From Coniochaeta sp. PMI_546 (lineage: Eukaryota > Ascomycota > Sordariomycetes > Coniochaetales > Coniochaetaceae), in NCBI GenBank assembly GCA_021432605.1, contig MU271155.1, positions 62,001 through 126,000 of the forward strand: DNA of 64,000 nt, in the 5' to 3' direction. A model generated the notes under the pieces. It did not search any database and was not told where the DNA came from. It saw only the letters and a program-made list of their open reading frames with translations. The position numbers and the translations under genes are program-made. Position 1 is the stretch's first letter. The number at the start of each line of letters is the position of its first letter. This document shows positions 1 through 11,060 of this stretch, in pieces.

Positions 1-56
1 CAATGTGATACCTATTTCAAAGCTACCGTCCTTTCCACGTCTCACAAACAATAACA

Positions 57-850
57 ATGGCAAGCCCATCGCCGCCGGCCGAACAGTCCCAGCGCCCTCT
101 CAATCCCGAGATGGTCTACCGACCACTCACCCCTCGCTCGACAGACCAGCTCCTCGGCAACGACGACGGTAACGACCAGCCAAGCTACAAATTCCGCATC
201 CACATCATCTCCGTCCTCCGCGTCCTTGTAGCTATCATTGCCTCTATCGACTGGATCTTGTGGGCTGAGCGTATGCACGTCGCCGACGTCTTCATGGTCC
301 TCATCTTCGTCGAGCTCCTCTTCCTCATCATCTGGACCCTGTTTCTCATCGGGTACAAGCGGTCTATATCCAAGCACCTATGCCCCGGTGGTGGGATTTC
401 CTGTCAGATCGGTCCCCTACGCTGTATCCTCGGTCACTCCGAGGATGACGATGACGGTGATGAGCCGCCTAAGAAACGGAAGCCGCTCCGGCTCTCGTGG
501 ATCGTCGATCTGTCCTTTGCTATCACGTTGTTGGTGTTTTCCGTCGTGTCCAACCGCTGGCAGTGGTATACTGTGTGGCACCACTACCCGCACATCATGA
601 TATTGCTATATTTTGTCGTGTAAGTTTGCTCGTACGTGTTACATTGCCTAAGATGCTAATGTATCACAGCTCCTTCGAGTTCGTCATCGCCGCCGTCACG
701 TTCCTGAGCATCGTTTCGAAGATCAAGTCTGTGGCCGTTATTCTCCACGCCGACCAGGTGGACTCAACCGGTCCGGCCTACCGCATTCGACTGCCGCAGG
801 AGGAAGACGTTCGGGCACTACGTGGACAGCAGATCTCTGTTGCGGCATGA
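57..850 (+). CDS. Four-helix integral membrane protein, function unknown
   Basis: The model has two exons, 57-619 and 670-850. The 50-bp intron has a GTAAGT donor and a CACAG acceptor, and the product is 247 residues. The first 45 residues are polar and proline-rich. Four hydrophobic segments follow: about 46-68, 76-102, 155-175, and one formed by the end of exon 1 plus the start of exon 2. An acidic/basic loop (EDDDDGDEPPKKRK) lies between segments two and three. The frame is open across the splice, and the start ATG is preceded by ACA, a good fungal context. I do not recognise the family; the topology resembles small fungal vacuolar or plasma-membrane proteins with four helices, but no signature motif supports a function. 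The gene sits near the left edge, so its promoter is mostly outside the window. Confidence 0.75.
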
Positions 851-1577
851 TTACAGGATTGAGTAGTTTTGGAGAGTGTGAACAAAGTGTGCGAGTAAGG
901 AGAACACACGCTATGCTGTAAGGCTGGGGTCTGCTGCAAACGGCGGTGTGAAACTAGTCTGGCTGGTCTAGCATGGGTGAAGGAATCTCTCCCATATTGT
1001 GTGTCGTGCATGCCGAAGAGTGGCCCCTGCGTGTAAGTACGACGTATACATACGGTTTGCGTTAGGAGTAGATTCGGCATTTGCGTAGTAATGCACTCTG
1101 GTACCACCAGTGAATGGTGAGGCGAATGTTACCTTATGTTCGTTGTTGGAGCAGTGTCATAGGGTACCTTATTCAAGGATCTCACACGGAGCAAGACGAG
1201 AGGCAACCACAACCGTCTGATCTGCAGAAGAGACTCTTTCTTACCACAAATCAAGACAACAGCCGACGGACCACACCTCACATACCTCAGAGGTCAAGCG
1301 ACAACATGTTCACCACAAATTAGCAGGGACGCGCGTCTCCTCATCCCGGAGTCGCAACCCGCCTCCTAAGCAGATATCGTCAATCCCTCAAGATGGCCAT
1401 AACAGTGCTGCCTAATGGCAGCCCCACCGACGCAGGTATGTCCACGCCCCTTCAGAGCAAGCGCAGCGGCACAATGGCCTCCTCTTCCATATTTGCAGAC
1501 GTTCCGACTGGTATCGCGCCTGTTCCTTCCTCATCCGAGGCTTGACACGATTTACTGATCCTCTCTTCCTCCTTCAA
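851..1577. other. Spacer between membrane protein gene and P450
   Basis: This stretch holds no convincing gene. It contains the 3' flanks of both neighbours. One possible mini-ORF begins at 1393 in good start context (CAAGATGG). A potential GTATGT...GCAG intron inside it would leave only about 29 codons, so it is not called as a gene. Confidence 0.5.
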
Positions 1578-3305
1578 TCACTCAACCCGTTCGAACCTCA
1601 AGAACAACCTCTCCTTCGCCGGCCGGCTCGTATACCCGTCAGTCTGCTCAGCAAGCCCGTCATCACTAACCACATGACTCGTGTAGTTCGAGTATACAGC
1701 CGCAACGATAAGTTTCATCTCTGTCCTACCGTTAGCACATCTCTCGTCCTCTCCTCTTTCTTCTTGACCGTAAGAAAGGAATCGCTCACCATGCATGGCA
1801 AAGTTGCTCCCAACACACATCCTCCCACCACTCGAGAACGCCCAGAAAGCCCTGTTCCGCTCCTTCCTCTCCTCCTCGGTCGCTTGGCCCGGAAGCCAGC
1901 GGGTATGGTCCCACTCCTCGGGAGACGGAAAGACGCGCTCATCCCGGTGCAATGCGTACGCCATAGCTGCAACTCGTACACCGCCCGGGACTGCGTAGCC
2001 TGCCAGGCTGCATCCTTTGGCGGGCGTCTCTCTCGGCTGCGGACCGGGAATGGGAGCATGGAGACGCAGTGTCTCCATCAGGACTGCGTGGAGCAGAGGC
2101 AGGGCGTCCAGACCTTTTGGATCCGGTAGGGAGGGTGGGCCGGAGGAGTTGAGTTTGAGGTTCGGGGTGAGGGTAAGTAGCTCCTCGCGCAGTTCAGTCT
2201 GAAGAGACAGAGACTGGGATAGACGCCAGGTGAGGTAGGTTAGCGTCACGCCGGCGGTCTCTTGGCCTGCTAGGACGTGGTCGAACAGCTCGGATGCCAC
2301 CGATAGGTCCTTGTGCTTAAGAGCAGTCGGGAACAGTGGTGAGGCTCGACCGTGGGCGGCTTCCTTAGACAAGCCGTCGAGAAGTGCGGATGCGACAACT
2401 GGCTGGTTGGCTGGGGTTAGCTGTGACCAGGGGACTTTAGGCAGGATCGAAGAGCAGAGACTCCTGCACCAGTCTCCCAGCTCGGCATTGGCGTAGTCCA
2501 CGAACCACGGACAAAAGGGGATGCCTACTGCCCGGCAGATGCTGGTTAGCAGAGGGAGCTCCTGGTCGTAGAAGCCGTAGTTGTTGCGCGACTTGTACAG
2601 CTCGAGCCAGTGCTCGCGAAACGCTGCCTTCTGGAGGAAGTTGGTGCCGTTGGCGAGGCCGAAGACGTAGGCTGAGATGAAGTCCATGGTCGTGGCGAGG
2701 AAGGTGGAGTGCACGTCTAGCCCGGGGGGTTCGACGGCGTCCGCGGTGGATGCTTGGATGATGGGGAGGAGGCGGTCGAAGAGGATGCTGTGGGCTTGCG
2801 AAGCAGCTGCACGGGAGGAGTGAATGTAGGATTTGGAGTAGACATGTGAGATCATCCGTTTCCTGAGCGAGTGCTCCCTTGCCGGACGGGTTGAGAACAT
2901 GCAGGGAACGCTGTGTCCCTGATTAGCTCCGTATCCCTACAGCTCGAGGTTGATGCGGGATAATCACCCATAGTTGTCAAAGACAGCATACCAGGAAGGC
3001 TTATCGAAGCCGCCGTGGTACACGGTCCGGACGCCGTCGACATCATTGATACTCAGCTCATTCGGAGCGACGCGTACGACCGGGCCCAGGCGTTTGTGCG
3101 CCGCCCTGAGCGTCCGGTTCTCCCGATTGTTGAATCGGATTGACAAAGCCCATAGACGGGAATAGGGGACCGACCAGTGAGCATTGGGGATCTTGGCCAG
3201 TGGAGAGATCAAAGAAGGGTGGAGGATGAAGTGGTAGGTAAGAAGGATGACGACAACAGCCGCCAAGACCGGGGTCATGCCGTCGACGTCAATCGAGAAT
3301 GACAT
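1578..3305 (-). CDS. Cytochrome P450 monooxygenase
   Basis: There are three exons on the minus strand: 3305-2968, 2910-1790 and 1720-1578 (introns of 57 and 69 bp). They encode 533 residues, normal for a fungal microsomal P450. An N-terminal hydrophobic anchor (residues about 10-30) places the enzyme in the ER membrane. The I-helix motif AGQETA, the K-helix ExxR (ETLR) and the heme-binding loop FSSGGRMCVG are all present; the axial ligand is C478. The last intron lies just after the heme loop and restores the usual FAMHEMKL sequence. The start is the ATG at 3305; an in-frame GTG six bases upstream is ignored. P450s of this kind hydroxylate secondary metabolites or xenobiotics using a reductase partner, but the substrate cannot be told. 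No other biosynthetic genes flank it, so it does not look like part of a cluster. Confidence 0.93.
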
Positions 3306-3920
3306 GGCCACAGAGTTTTTTTCTTCTTCTTCCTTTTTTTGAGGTGCGACTTACACGCGTCACAATTCAATGCAAAGACTCTCACGGCGCAATCACCTCG
3401 TTCAAAAGCTCGACAATGCAGCCGCGATTTTTCGCGGCTGATCTGTCGACAGTCAGAGCAAGGTGATCTTGCTTTTGGGGCCCAAACACGATTATTTTAT
3501 CTCGCTAGGACTTTTGCAGCCACACAACCACAAAAACTACCTGCGATTTAGAACAGTCGCCTCACCATCACCATTTCTTTCAACCCTTCCAGAATTGTGA
3601 TTCGCATTCTAAGAATATCACAACTCAGTACTGAGATCCGTGGAAGAGGTTATCTCAAACAGGTCGCCGTCTAGAGGTGAGTCAATCATGCACTACATAC
3701 TCCGTAGGGGTTTACGCTCGAGTCATCAGCTTGGGAGTCATCTTTGCTCAGAACCAACGGCTGTCTAACTTCTTTGTACAGGTCAGCACCACATATTTCA
3801 GATATGAACTCTTTGGACGTCTAGTCTGTCAGTTGTTCGAACTCTTTATCCCGTACTCAGCAACTTACCACAGAATTTCATGACTACCAGATATCTCACT
3901 CATCTCCTTGCCTTCTCACC
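3306..3920. promoter_or_regulatory. Divergent promoter, P450 / F-box gene
   Basis: This 615-bp spacer lies between divergently transcribed genes and must hold both promoters. The minus-strand P450 leader is A-rich just before its ATG. The plus-strand side contains GTGAGT- and AG-like sites around 3677-3780, compatible with a 5' UTR intron, but this is not provable here. No transcription-factor site is called. Confidence 0.45.
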
Positions 3921-5917
3921 ATGGCAGGCCCAACAGAGCCGCCGGCTCTGGAACGTCTTCCCGACGAGATCCTGCTCAAAATAGTGCAGCACCTTGAGAC
4001 TGCCCGGGATATGAGCTCTCTGGCCGGGGCGTCGAAGAAACTCCAGCGTTGCGTTGATAGTTCTTCGGCCTGGCAGGACTTCGTTCGATCCAAGTTCACC
4101 TTCACCAGCATCCCGCCAAAGTCTGGCAATCGCAACTGGAAAGATCTCTCAGAGTCCCTGACATATCAGTCAAGATGTTGGGACCGTCGGTCTATCCGTT
4201 GCACAGGCATGTTTCCAGCTCAACCAGGCCAAGGAAGAGGGTTACCATTCCAGCCTGTAATTGATGCTGATTACGATCTTGATTCGCGCCGAGAGATTGT
4301 CGCATGGGGAGCTGGTGAGGACATTGTCGCGCGCTATCGCCAGAGAGGAGGCACGCAAGCGCAGCCAAACGCCACCACCACCTTCTTGAAGCTCACCGGA
4401 GGTCGGTATGGTCTTCGAGCAGGCGTTGACGATGTGAAAACCATGGACATTGTCAATCTTCCGCATCTCAAGGGCCCTGCCATCCTGGTTGGCCGTGAAA
4501 ACGGTGATTTGTCGCTCCTGTCCGCGCAGCCAAATCACCTCTTTGGCCAGCAGCTGGCAAATTTTGATCCGTGTCACGCCAGTGGGCTCATCCAGGACGG
4601 AGCAGGCGGCGAGCAACCAGCCCAGACCAGAATCATGTCTGTTGATATCCTCAACGACAACAACCAGGGTCTTGTGGCTGCCTGTACCAACCTCGGTGTC
4701 TCTACCTATCACCTGCCACAAGATAGCAACACAACAGCTATTCCCCCTGTCGAAGTGTATGATGTTCCAGCGAACACTACACAGCAAGTCTACAACGCCA
4801 AGTGGATGGGCGGAAGAGATCTACTTGCTCTTGCGTTTCGTGGCTTGAACGAACCCCTCAAATATCTGAGCATCACACCCTGGGGCTGGACTGTAGAGGC
4901 GGCGGCCAAGAACGCCCGGGTAGCAATGCTGTTCGATCTGAAAGCGGGTTCGATGTTGACCAACTCACTGCAGCCAGTTCGACGATATCCTGGTATGACT
5001 GGCCCGACACCCCTCCTTCTCAGCTCGTGGAGGGACGGAACTGTTCGGTAAGCCTCCACGCTTGTTCCCTTTCCAAGAAAGCTCTAACACTTCATAGACT
5101 GCAGGATATCCGTACACCTTCGCCCTTTGACGTCGTCTACCAAGACAACGTCCAGCCTGCTTGCGAGTTGGGCAGCCTGATGACATACGGCGCTGATCGC
5201 TTCATCGGCGGAGACATGCTGGGGGCGATGTTTAAGATCTTCGACTTCCGCTGGCCAAAGACATATTACCACACCTCCGGTCTGACATGCGGCAGCGAGT
5301 ACCCGTTCCGAGCTGTCGAACAGCGTTTCATCAAGCCACCCATCGACAAGACTCTTGGCCGGGCTTGTTGCGACCATCTGCGAGGTCTGCGGTGTCGCTG
5401 GCACGAGCTCTCCCGAGAAGTCTACTACCGCCCGAACGCACTGTTCATGTTGTCACAGTCCGTCCCTGACTATCTGCGGTCCCGTGGTTCCGTACACGTC
5501 ACTTCTCTGGCCAAATCCAGCGACATCTCTCCCAACTTCTACGTCGGCATCCCCGGTGGCGTGATCGAAGCCAACCTCGGACCCATCAACACCGCAGACT
5601 TTGACAAACATCTCGGATTCCCGGATTTCGCGGCCTACTGGCCGCATACAGGTGCTTACGTCTCCTTACCCATGCCGGTGACAATGATGGAGGTCGGCGA
5701 CGGTCTCCGTGTGGTCGGCAACACGAATAACATCGTGATGCCAATGGTGCACACTCGCCTGAGGACAGAGACATCCCTCAGCGCCGTCGACCCCATGCTC
5801 AGGAAGAGACATCGTCTCGACGAGTCATTTCAGAAGTTGAGTGACTTTGGCGAAGGGCCAGAGGAAGTTGTGGTAGAGGAAGTTGTGCCCCTCGTCGATG
5901 ACTCGCACGTGACCTAG
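3921..5917 (+). CDS. F-box protein, probable ubiquitin-ligase adaptor
   Basis: Two exons, 3921-5047 and 5098-5917, with a 50-bp intron (GTAAGC...TTCATAG), give 648 residues. Residues about 10-55 form an F-box (LERLPDEILLKIVQHL, then a short helix and a W residue), which in this family binds Skp1 in SCF ubiquitin ligases. The remainder resembles a degenerate beta-propeller: repeated short hydrophobic strands ending in W/F-D pairs such as KIFDFRWPK. This is the usual substrate-binding part of such proteins, though no canonical WD40 dipeptide series is obvious. The C-terminal 30 residues are acidic. The substrate is unknown. The gene is divergent from the P450 and converges on sas3, about 400 bp away. 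Confidence 0.85.
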
Positions 5918-6316
5918 GGAGCCATGTTCATGATTGCGGTACTCTTGGCCGCCTTGCTGTATGCTCAGCTGTTCTAGGATCAGGAAATGGTCAGCATACT
6001 ACTCAGACCTCGAGCAACTGGAAATTCGAGGACCAACATCGCCAGCGCAGCTTTCTGTCCTCACGTCGCCTAGTGACGTGGCACAATATGGCCGGCGAGT
6101 CATAAATGTGCTTCGAAGGGCAGCACAACATGAGGCATAGGTAGAGAATACCAGGGTTGATCAAACATCATTCCCAACCGTGCAATCCATAAAGTGATTC
6201 CATAAAGGCTAGCTGTGCGCCCATCAACTCCCCTCTAACATAGACCCTAGTCGCCCCGTCCTTTCCGAGACAGTGTAAAACCCACTACTAGATTACAAAG
6301 TATACTACACATCCCA
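5918..6316. other. Convergent spacer, F-box gene / sas3
   Basis: This 399-bp stretch lies between two convergent genes and contains only their 3' flanks. I see no ORF, repeat or RNA gene in it. Confidence 0.6.
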
Positions 6317-9300
6317 TCACTCATCATCATCCTCCCCATCCGCATCCTCCATCTCAATGTCCTCGACCAGCCCATTCTCCTGGTTACTACCCGAGTTACT
6401 CCTCGAGCTTCCCTTCGCACTGGGCGAGACATGCACCGTATCCCCATCCTTGCCCTTCTTCGCACCCTTCTTCGCCTTGGCCTTGGCCTTCCCCTTCTCG
6501 GGCGTAGGTGTATTGAGCGTGACCCCCTGTGCCTCGGCAGCGAGCTTCCTCTCCAGCCAGCCGGGCGGCAGTCCGGGTCCACTATCAGCGTTACCGTAGT
6601 CGCTCTTCTTGGTGCCCTTGGGCCAGCGGCCCGGTCCGCGTCCGGTGCCGCCTGACTTGCGCTTCGTGCTGCTTCGCGGTTTCGCGGCGGTGGATCGTCG
6701 GACGCCACTTGAGCGCCGACGAACCCCTGGGCGCCGCGCGCTCGCTATGCGTACCGCTGGAGTCCGGGCGGCCGTGCTGCGGGCGCGGTTGATGTGTCGG
6801 GTTGCGGTGATGGGTGGGAAGACTTCGAAGCGGGTAGGAGGAATGGTGGCGTAAGCTGATATCCAGTCGGAATTGTCGGGGTCTGCGGAGGTGTGGTCGT
6901 GGTGGCTGGCTGCCGAGGAGCCGTTGGGGTGGGAGATGCCGTTGGGTTGGCCGCCCTCGACAGGTTGGGGCTCCGCTTCGTCGACGGCTTGCTCGGCGCT
7001 AGTCTCGTCTGGTTCAGTGGATTCAAGAACCATGCCTTCAGCGGCGGCATCTTCGTCTTGATGCACGCCATTGGTAGGGGCCTCTTCGTCTACGTCGCCA
7101 TTGGTGACGACCTCGGGGACGACGTCCAACTTTGCCTCATCTTCCTCTCCTTCCCGTGGGGCAATGGCGTTGATGGCAGGGCCAAGCTCAAAATTCGAAG
7201 GGTAGCTCCGACCCATAATATACGGAGTCCACGTCAACGCACTCGGTTTGAGCTGCACGTAATTCTTGGCCTCCCACTTGCTCACGTATTCGCGGCAGTA
7301 TTCCAAATCGACGCGGAAAGCATACAGTCCTGTTTGCGGATCGCGCACTAGACATCGCAGACCTTCTAGTGCCGACACAACATCGTCGGCGGTCATGCCT
7401 GTATCGTCTGAGATCTGCTTGATGCTGAGACCACGTTTCTGCGACTTGTCTGCCGGTATGTGTTGCAGGAGGTAGCGGCACATGATCAGCCGCCAGTAGT
7501 TGCGATACGACACAAGGCCCATGTCTGAAAGAGGCTTTTCGGGCGAGCCGGTCTTCTGCTCGACTCGCGTGAGGAGGTAGGAGAAGTCGATAAGCAGGTT
7601 GCCGTAGCCCTTGCGTTGGTGTATTGGCAGGGTAAGAATGCACGACACATTGTTCTGGCTGCTCTGGCGCTTCTCCTTGGAGAAGTATCCGACGAAGTGA
7701 TACCCCCATTCGTCATACTCGCAGAGGACGTAAAAGAGGAACGGCTCAACGTCGTAGTAAAGGGTCTTCGACCCGAGGAAGAGCTTCGCAAGCAGGCACA
7801 GGTTCTGGCAGTACACTGGGTTTTTGCGACCATCGACCTCGAAGACGGAGACGGAATTATGGCGATAAATTTCGTCGCCGGGCGGATGCTTAGCTGGGCA
7901 CTTCAACTTGTGCCGCCACGCAACGTAGTCTGAGTTCATGTACTTCAGGCAGAACTCGCAGATGTAGAGAACGCGGTTGCGGCTGTACTCCTCTGGGTAC
8001 GGCGCAGCGTACCAGGTGTCAATCTCCCACCCGCCAAACTCGATGCATTCGATCTGGCTGGCCGGACCGGACACTTTCCTCTGCTTCCGGATTGGCACCT
8101 CCGTTTCTGCCTGCATGGCCAGGAGTCGCTCTCGCCATGCCTCCTCCGCTCGTTGCTTCGCTTCGTCGAAGCGCCGCCGGTCGTCGTTTGTAGGTAGAGT
8201 TTTCGAGGTGTCCGCCTCGGCCTCGGTGAGAATGCCACCATATGGCTTTCCTTTCAGCTCGTCCGTCTCCTTATCATAAAAAGAGTAGAAAGGTTGTGAA
8301 AAGCTAGTGGATATAAAAGGGGCGGTCAAGGCGGGTAGCGGATCTGCGCTGGTCGCAGTGCCTCGTCTTGCGTTTCTTCCACTCCCTCTCCTCGACTGCT
8401 TCTTCCGCCTCTTGGGCTTCTTTGACAGAATCGCTTGCAGCTTGGTCGGCCTGACCTTGAGCTTGACCAGCAAAGTCGTCCGTGTCTTCTTCACAATTGA
8501 AGCGCCATGCTGCTGGGGTATCTTAAGGCGCAGGGATCGTGATGACTGTGGCCGAGAAGGCTCGCTGGCAGCATTGGTGCCCTCGTTGCTCTGCTCGTCT
8601 GCTGTGTTCTTGCGCCGCTTACGTAGCGCCATGACGGTCTCCTCGGCCTCAGCTGACGAGGCCTTCCTCTTGCGGAGAATGCGAGAACCGTCCATGGGGT
8701 CTTCGTCTAGAACTAGGTGGTTAAACATGGAATGCGCATCCGGTTTTGTGGCTTTCTGCGCCGGAAATAAATCCCTGGCGACTTTTGGTGCGGTTGCCCG
8801 CCGACTGGAAGATGGTGAGATGTCCTCTGCACCATTTACTTCTTGTTCGTCTTCTCCATCCTCTTGCGACGGTTGCTCGTCGTGGTCGGCCGATGCGCAG
8901 TCTGGGCATTTCCAATTCTCCACGTCTATCGATTCATTAGCAACAGAGTCCAACCCACGCATATCATCGACTAACGTACCGTCCTGGCTCTTCAACGCAT
9001 CATTATCCCGCGCACATTGCTGGTGAGCTACATCTTGTAAGCAGGGGTCCACAAAGAAGCGTAAAGCAAACTCCGGCAACGTACAGTTTTCGCCACAGTT
9101 CGCGCAGGCCAGGTACGCTTCAAACTCATCCGCTGGATCGTGCTGCTCATCTTGTTTGCAGAACATGCAGAGGTCGTTATCTGCAGCATCCGACTCATCA
9201 TCGTCATTATCTTTCCCAGGTTCCACGCCTTCCCATTCTTCTTCGCTTTCTGATTCTTCATCCTCGTCACTCTGGCCCCCGGAACGATCGCTTCCGCTAT

Positions 9301-9766
9301 CAGCACTCTCATCATCGGTTTCTCCGGGCTTGATTTTGACCGCGCCAACTCCCTCATCTTCATCTTCCTCATCCTCCTCCCCTTCCTCGGTGCGGGATTG
9401 GCCACGTCTCCTGCTTCTTCGCGCTGCCGGTGTCTGGGTATCTAGCTCATCTTCGTCGTTCTCGTCAGCCTCCTCTTCGAAGTCTTCGTTATCTGCATCT
9501 TCGTCCTGGTCTTCGTCTTCCGACTCGCCCTCCGCATCTTCTCCACCTTCCGATTCCTCCTCGCCGTTCTCTTCTTGACTCTCAGACTGAGCTTCTGCCT
9601 CTTCACCACCCGACAGTTCCTCCTCTTCTGCAGCTGTTATGGGTATATCGGCCTCGTCGTTTCCGACAGCCTGGTCCGCGTCTTGCATTTCTTCGTCAGC
9701 TTCTACATCGCCCTCGGATACCATGACGCTCTGCTGTAGCTCCTCCTCCATACTTTGGGCGTCCAT
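6317..9766 (-). CDS. sas3: MYST-family histone acetyltransferase with PHD finger (Sas3/Mst2 type)
   Basis: A single long exon encodes 1149 residues from the ATG at 9766. The order is: a long acidic Glu/Asp/Ser N-terminus (1-200); a PHD-like Cys4-His-Cys3 finger at about 200-295 (CMFCKQDE ... HQQCARDN ... WKCPDC); a basic low-complexity linker; then the MYST catalytic domain at about 560-850. That domain shows the C2HC zinc finger (CEFCLKYM ... HKLKCPAKHPPG), the autoacetylated lysine in LGSKTLYYD, the acetyl-CoA loop HQRKGYGN and the catalytic glutamate in SPEKPLSDMGL. The C-terminal tail is low-complexity and basic. PHD plus MYST is the architecture of the NuA3-type H3K14 acetyltransferase. 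The open frame continues upstream without ATG to about 9950, so an additional 5' exon is possible. It is divergent from the complex I subunit gene. Confidence 0.92.
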   Translation of the reverse strand: MDAQSMEEELQQSVMVSEGDVEADEEMQDADQAVGNDEADIPITAAEEEELSGGEEAEAQSESQEENGEEESEGGEDAEGESEDEDQDEDADNEDFEEEADENDEDELDTQTPAARRSRRRGQSRTEEGEEDEEDEDEGVGAVKIKPGETDDESADSGSDRSGGQSDEDEESESEEEWEGVEPGKDNDDDESDAADNDLCMFCKQDEQHDPADEFEAYLACANCGENCTLPEFALRFFVDPCLQDVAHQQCARDNDALKSQDGTLVDDMRGLDSVANESIDVENWKCPDCASADHDEQPSQEDGEDEQEVNGAEDISPSSSRRATAPKVARDLFPAQKATKPDAHSMFNHLVLDEDPMDGSRILRKRKASSAEAEETVMALRKRRKNTADEQSNEGTNAASEPSRPQSSRSLRLKIPQQHGASIVKKTRTTLLVKLKVRPTKLQAILSKKPKRRKKQSRRGSGRNARRGTATSADPLPALTAPFISTSFSQPFYSFYDKETDELKGKPYGGILTEAEADTSKTLPTNDDRRRFDEAKQRAEEAWRERLLAMQAETEVPIRKQRKVSGPASQIECIEFGGWEIDTWYAAPYPEEYSRNRVLYICEFCLKYMNSDYVAWRHKLKCPAKHPPGDEIYRHNSVSVFEVDGRKNPVYCQNLCLLAKLFLGSKTLYYDVEPFLFYVLCEYDEWGYHFVGYFSKEKRQSSQNNVSCILTLPIHQRKGYGNLLIDFSYLLTRVEQKTGSPEKPLSDMGLVSYRNYWRLIMCRYLLQHIPADKSQKRGLSIKQISDDTGMTADDVVSALEGLRCLVRDPQTGLYAFRVDLEYCREYVSKWEAKNYVQLKPSALTWTPYIMGRSYPSNFELGPAINAIAPREGEEDEAKLDVVPEVVTNGDVDEEAPTNGVHQDEDAAAEGMVLESTEPDETSAEQAVDEAEPQPVEGGQPNGISHPNGSSAASHHDHTSADPDNSDWISAYATIPPTRFEVFPPITATRHINRARSTAARTPAVRIASARRPGVRRRSSGVRRSTAAKPRSSTKRKSGGTGRGPGRWPKGTKKSDYGNADSGPGLPPGWLERKLAAEAQGVTLNTPTPEKGKAKAKAKKGAKKGKDGDTVHVSPSAKGSSRSNSGSNQENGLVEDIEMEDADGEDDDE

Positions 9767-10506
9767 GATGTGGGCGTAGATGCCAGGTTTGGGAAGCGAA
9801 GTCGATAGTGGCGTGACCACAGTTCGTTGTGATGCCACTATGGCGCCGCTCGCGTCGGAGATGGAAAGTGCGCTTCGTGAAGAGGCGGCATGCCTCTGTC
9901 TGCGAATGAGCCGAGGTCGAGCAGCGGCGCGTCCCGTGCCAATGTAGTCAATAAGTGATTATTTTCTGACTATTTATGCTCCAGAGACAAGCACTCTGGA
10001 GGCCGCGGATGCTGTGGAGGGCGGAACGCGCACTTGTTGTCGCAAGCTGATGGTGGACCGTCGATTTCGCGTGATTATATCGATGAGACAGTGCTTTGAC
10101 ACGTAAGGATCGTGTTCAACAGTGATTTGGCCTGGTATTCGGAGCGCAACGTTGATGAAGGTTGAAGTTACCTCCACGTCGACGTCCAAGTCACGGAGCG
10201 TGAGCCGCGGCGGGAGCTGTTGGTGCACGGATGCCTTTTCGGGTTTAGCTGCCTCATGCAAGGACGTATCCACTTTGAAGCCCCAGAAGCCTTCCCGACC
10301 TTAGTCATCAAGCCTTGTTGCCGAACTGATCCAATTGGTGATGCGAGCTTCAATTGAACCTCACCTCAAGCTCGACCACTCCTTCTCCGCCGCCAACAGC
10401 ACACGATTTCGGAGCATCCCACCTTGGAGCTTGGGTGAGTCAATGTGCGCTCAGTATTACATCGCCTTCTAGCTAACTCAAGTGTATGCAGACCAACGCC
10501 GCCACG
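9767..10506. promoter_or_regulatory. Divergent promoter, sas3 / MWFE subunit gene
   Basis: This 740-bp stretch lies between divergent genes. A 99-codon minus-strand open frame here (from 10273) has no recognisable domain. The first about 180 bp upstream of the sas3 ATG are open in the sas3 frame. A possible 5' UTR intron of the plus-strand gene (GTGAGT at 10435, acceptor before 10493) precedes the ATG at 10507. Confidence 0.45.
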
Positions 10507-10957
10507 ATGCCAGTCCCCTTCGAGACCCTCATTCCGTATGGAATCATCATTGCCGTGAGCTCGATTCCAAGCTCCATCCGACATGTCTACAAGTACTGAC
10601 GCTCTCGAAGATGTTTGGCGTGACCGGTGCTGGTCTCTCGAAGATTAAGCACATGCAGAACGGCGGAAAGCGCGCAAGACGGTCAATTGACCAGTGGGAC
10701 AGGCAAAGTATGGAGTCACGCAGTTGTTCCGGAAGCTATGGTTCAGTATTGCTGACATGACCTTCGCACACAGTGATGGAGCGCGACCGGAGACTCACGG
10801 GCATGTTGCGAGGACAAACAGACAGTCCAATAGCACCAGATGGCTTCGAGCTCAGTAATGCTTGGAAGGTATGTTGCTCGCTTTGCCTGCTTTTGCCCAA
10901 TACGATATGGACTACTAACACGCGTGTGCCATCTAGACAGAAAGGAGGATGGCATAG
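10507..10957 (+). CDS. NADH:ubiquinone oxidoreductase MWFE/NDUFA1-like subunit
   Basis: Four short exons (10507-10554, 10611-10707, 10774-10868, 10937-10957) join to an 86-residue protein that no single open frame reveals. The N-terminus (about 5-25) is one hydrophobic helix. It is followed by GLSKIKHMQNGGKRARR and the block MMERDRRLTGML, which parallels the NGGK and LMERDRRISG sequences of the mammalian MWFE subunit. That subunit is a small single-span protein of the proximal membrane arm of mitochondrial complex I and is needed for assembly. Each intron has GT/AG ends and is 56-68 bp, and the exon lengths sum to 261 nt. The fourth exon codes for only six residues. The gene is convergent with ncs6, about 100 bp away. 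Confidence in the family is high; the last exon is the least certain. Confidence 0.88.
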
Positions 10958-11060
10958 GATACATTGGCTGGCAATGGGACACTTGTACATACAACATTAC
11001 GTGAAGGAGATTGGTGGGCTGGAAAGTGTTTGTGGGACAGATACGCAATCCAAATATTCA

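Noticed and set aside
9156-9578. Ser-rich plus-strand ORF of 140 codons
   Set aside because: It is the antisense shadow of the acidic Asp/Glu region of sas3.
9974-10273. 99-codon minus-strand ORF in the sas3/MWFE divergent promoter
   Set aside because: No motif; overlaps the promoter and probable leader of known genes.
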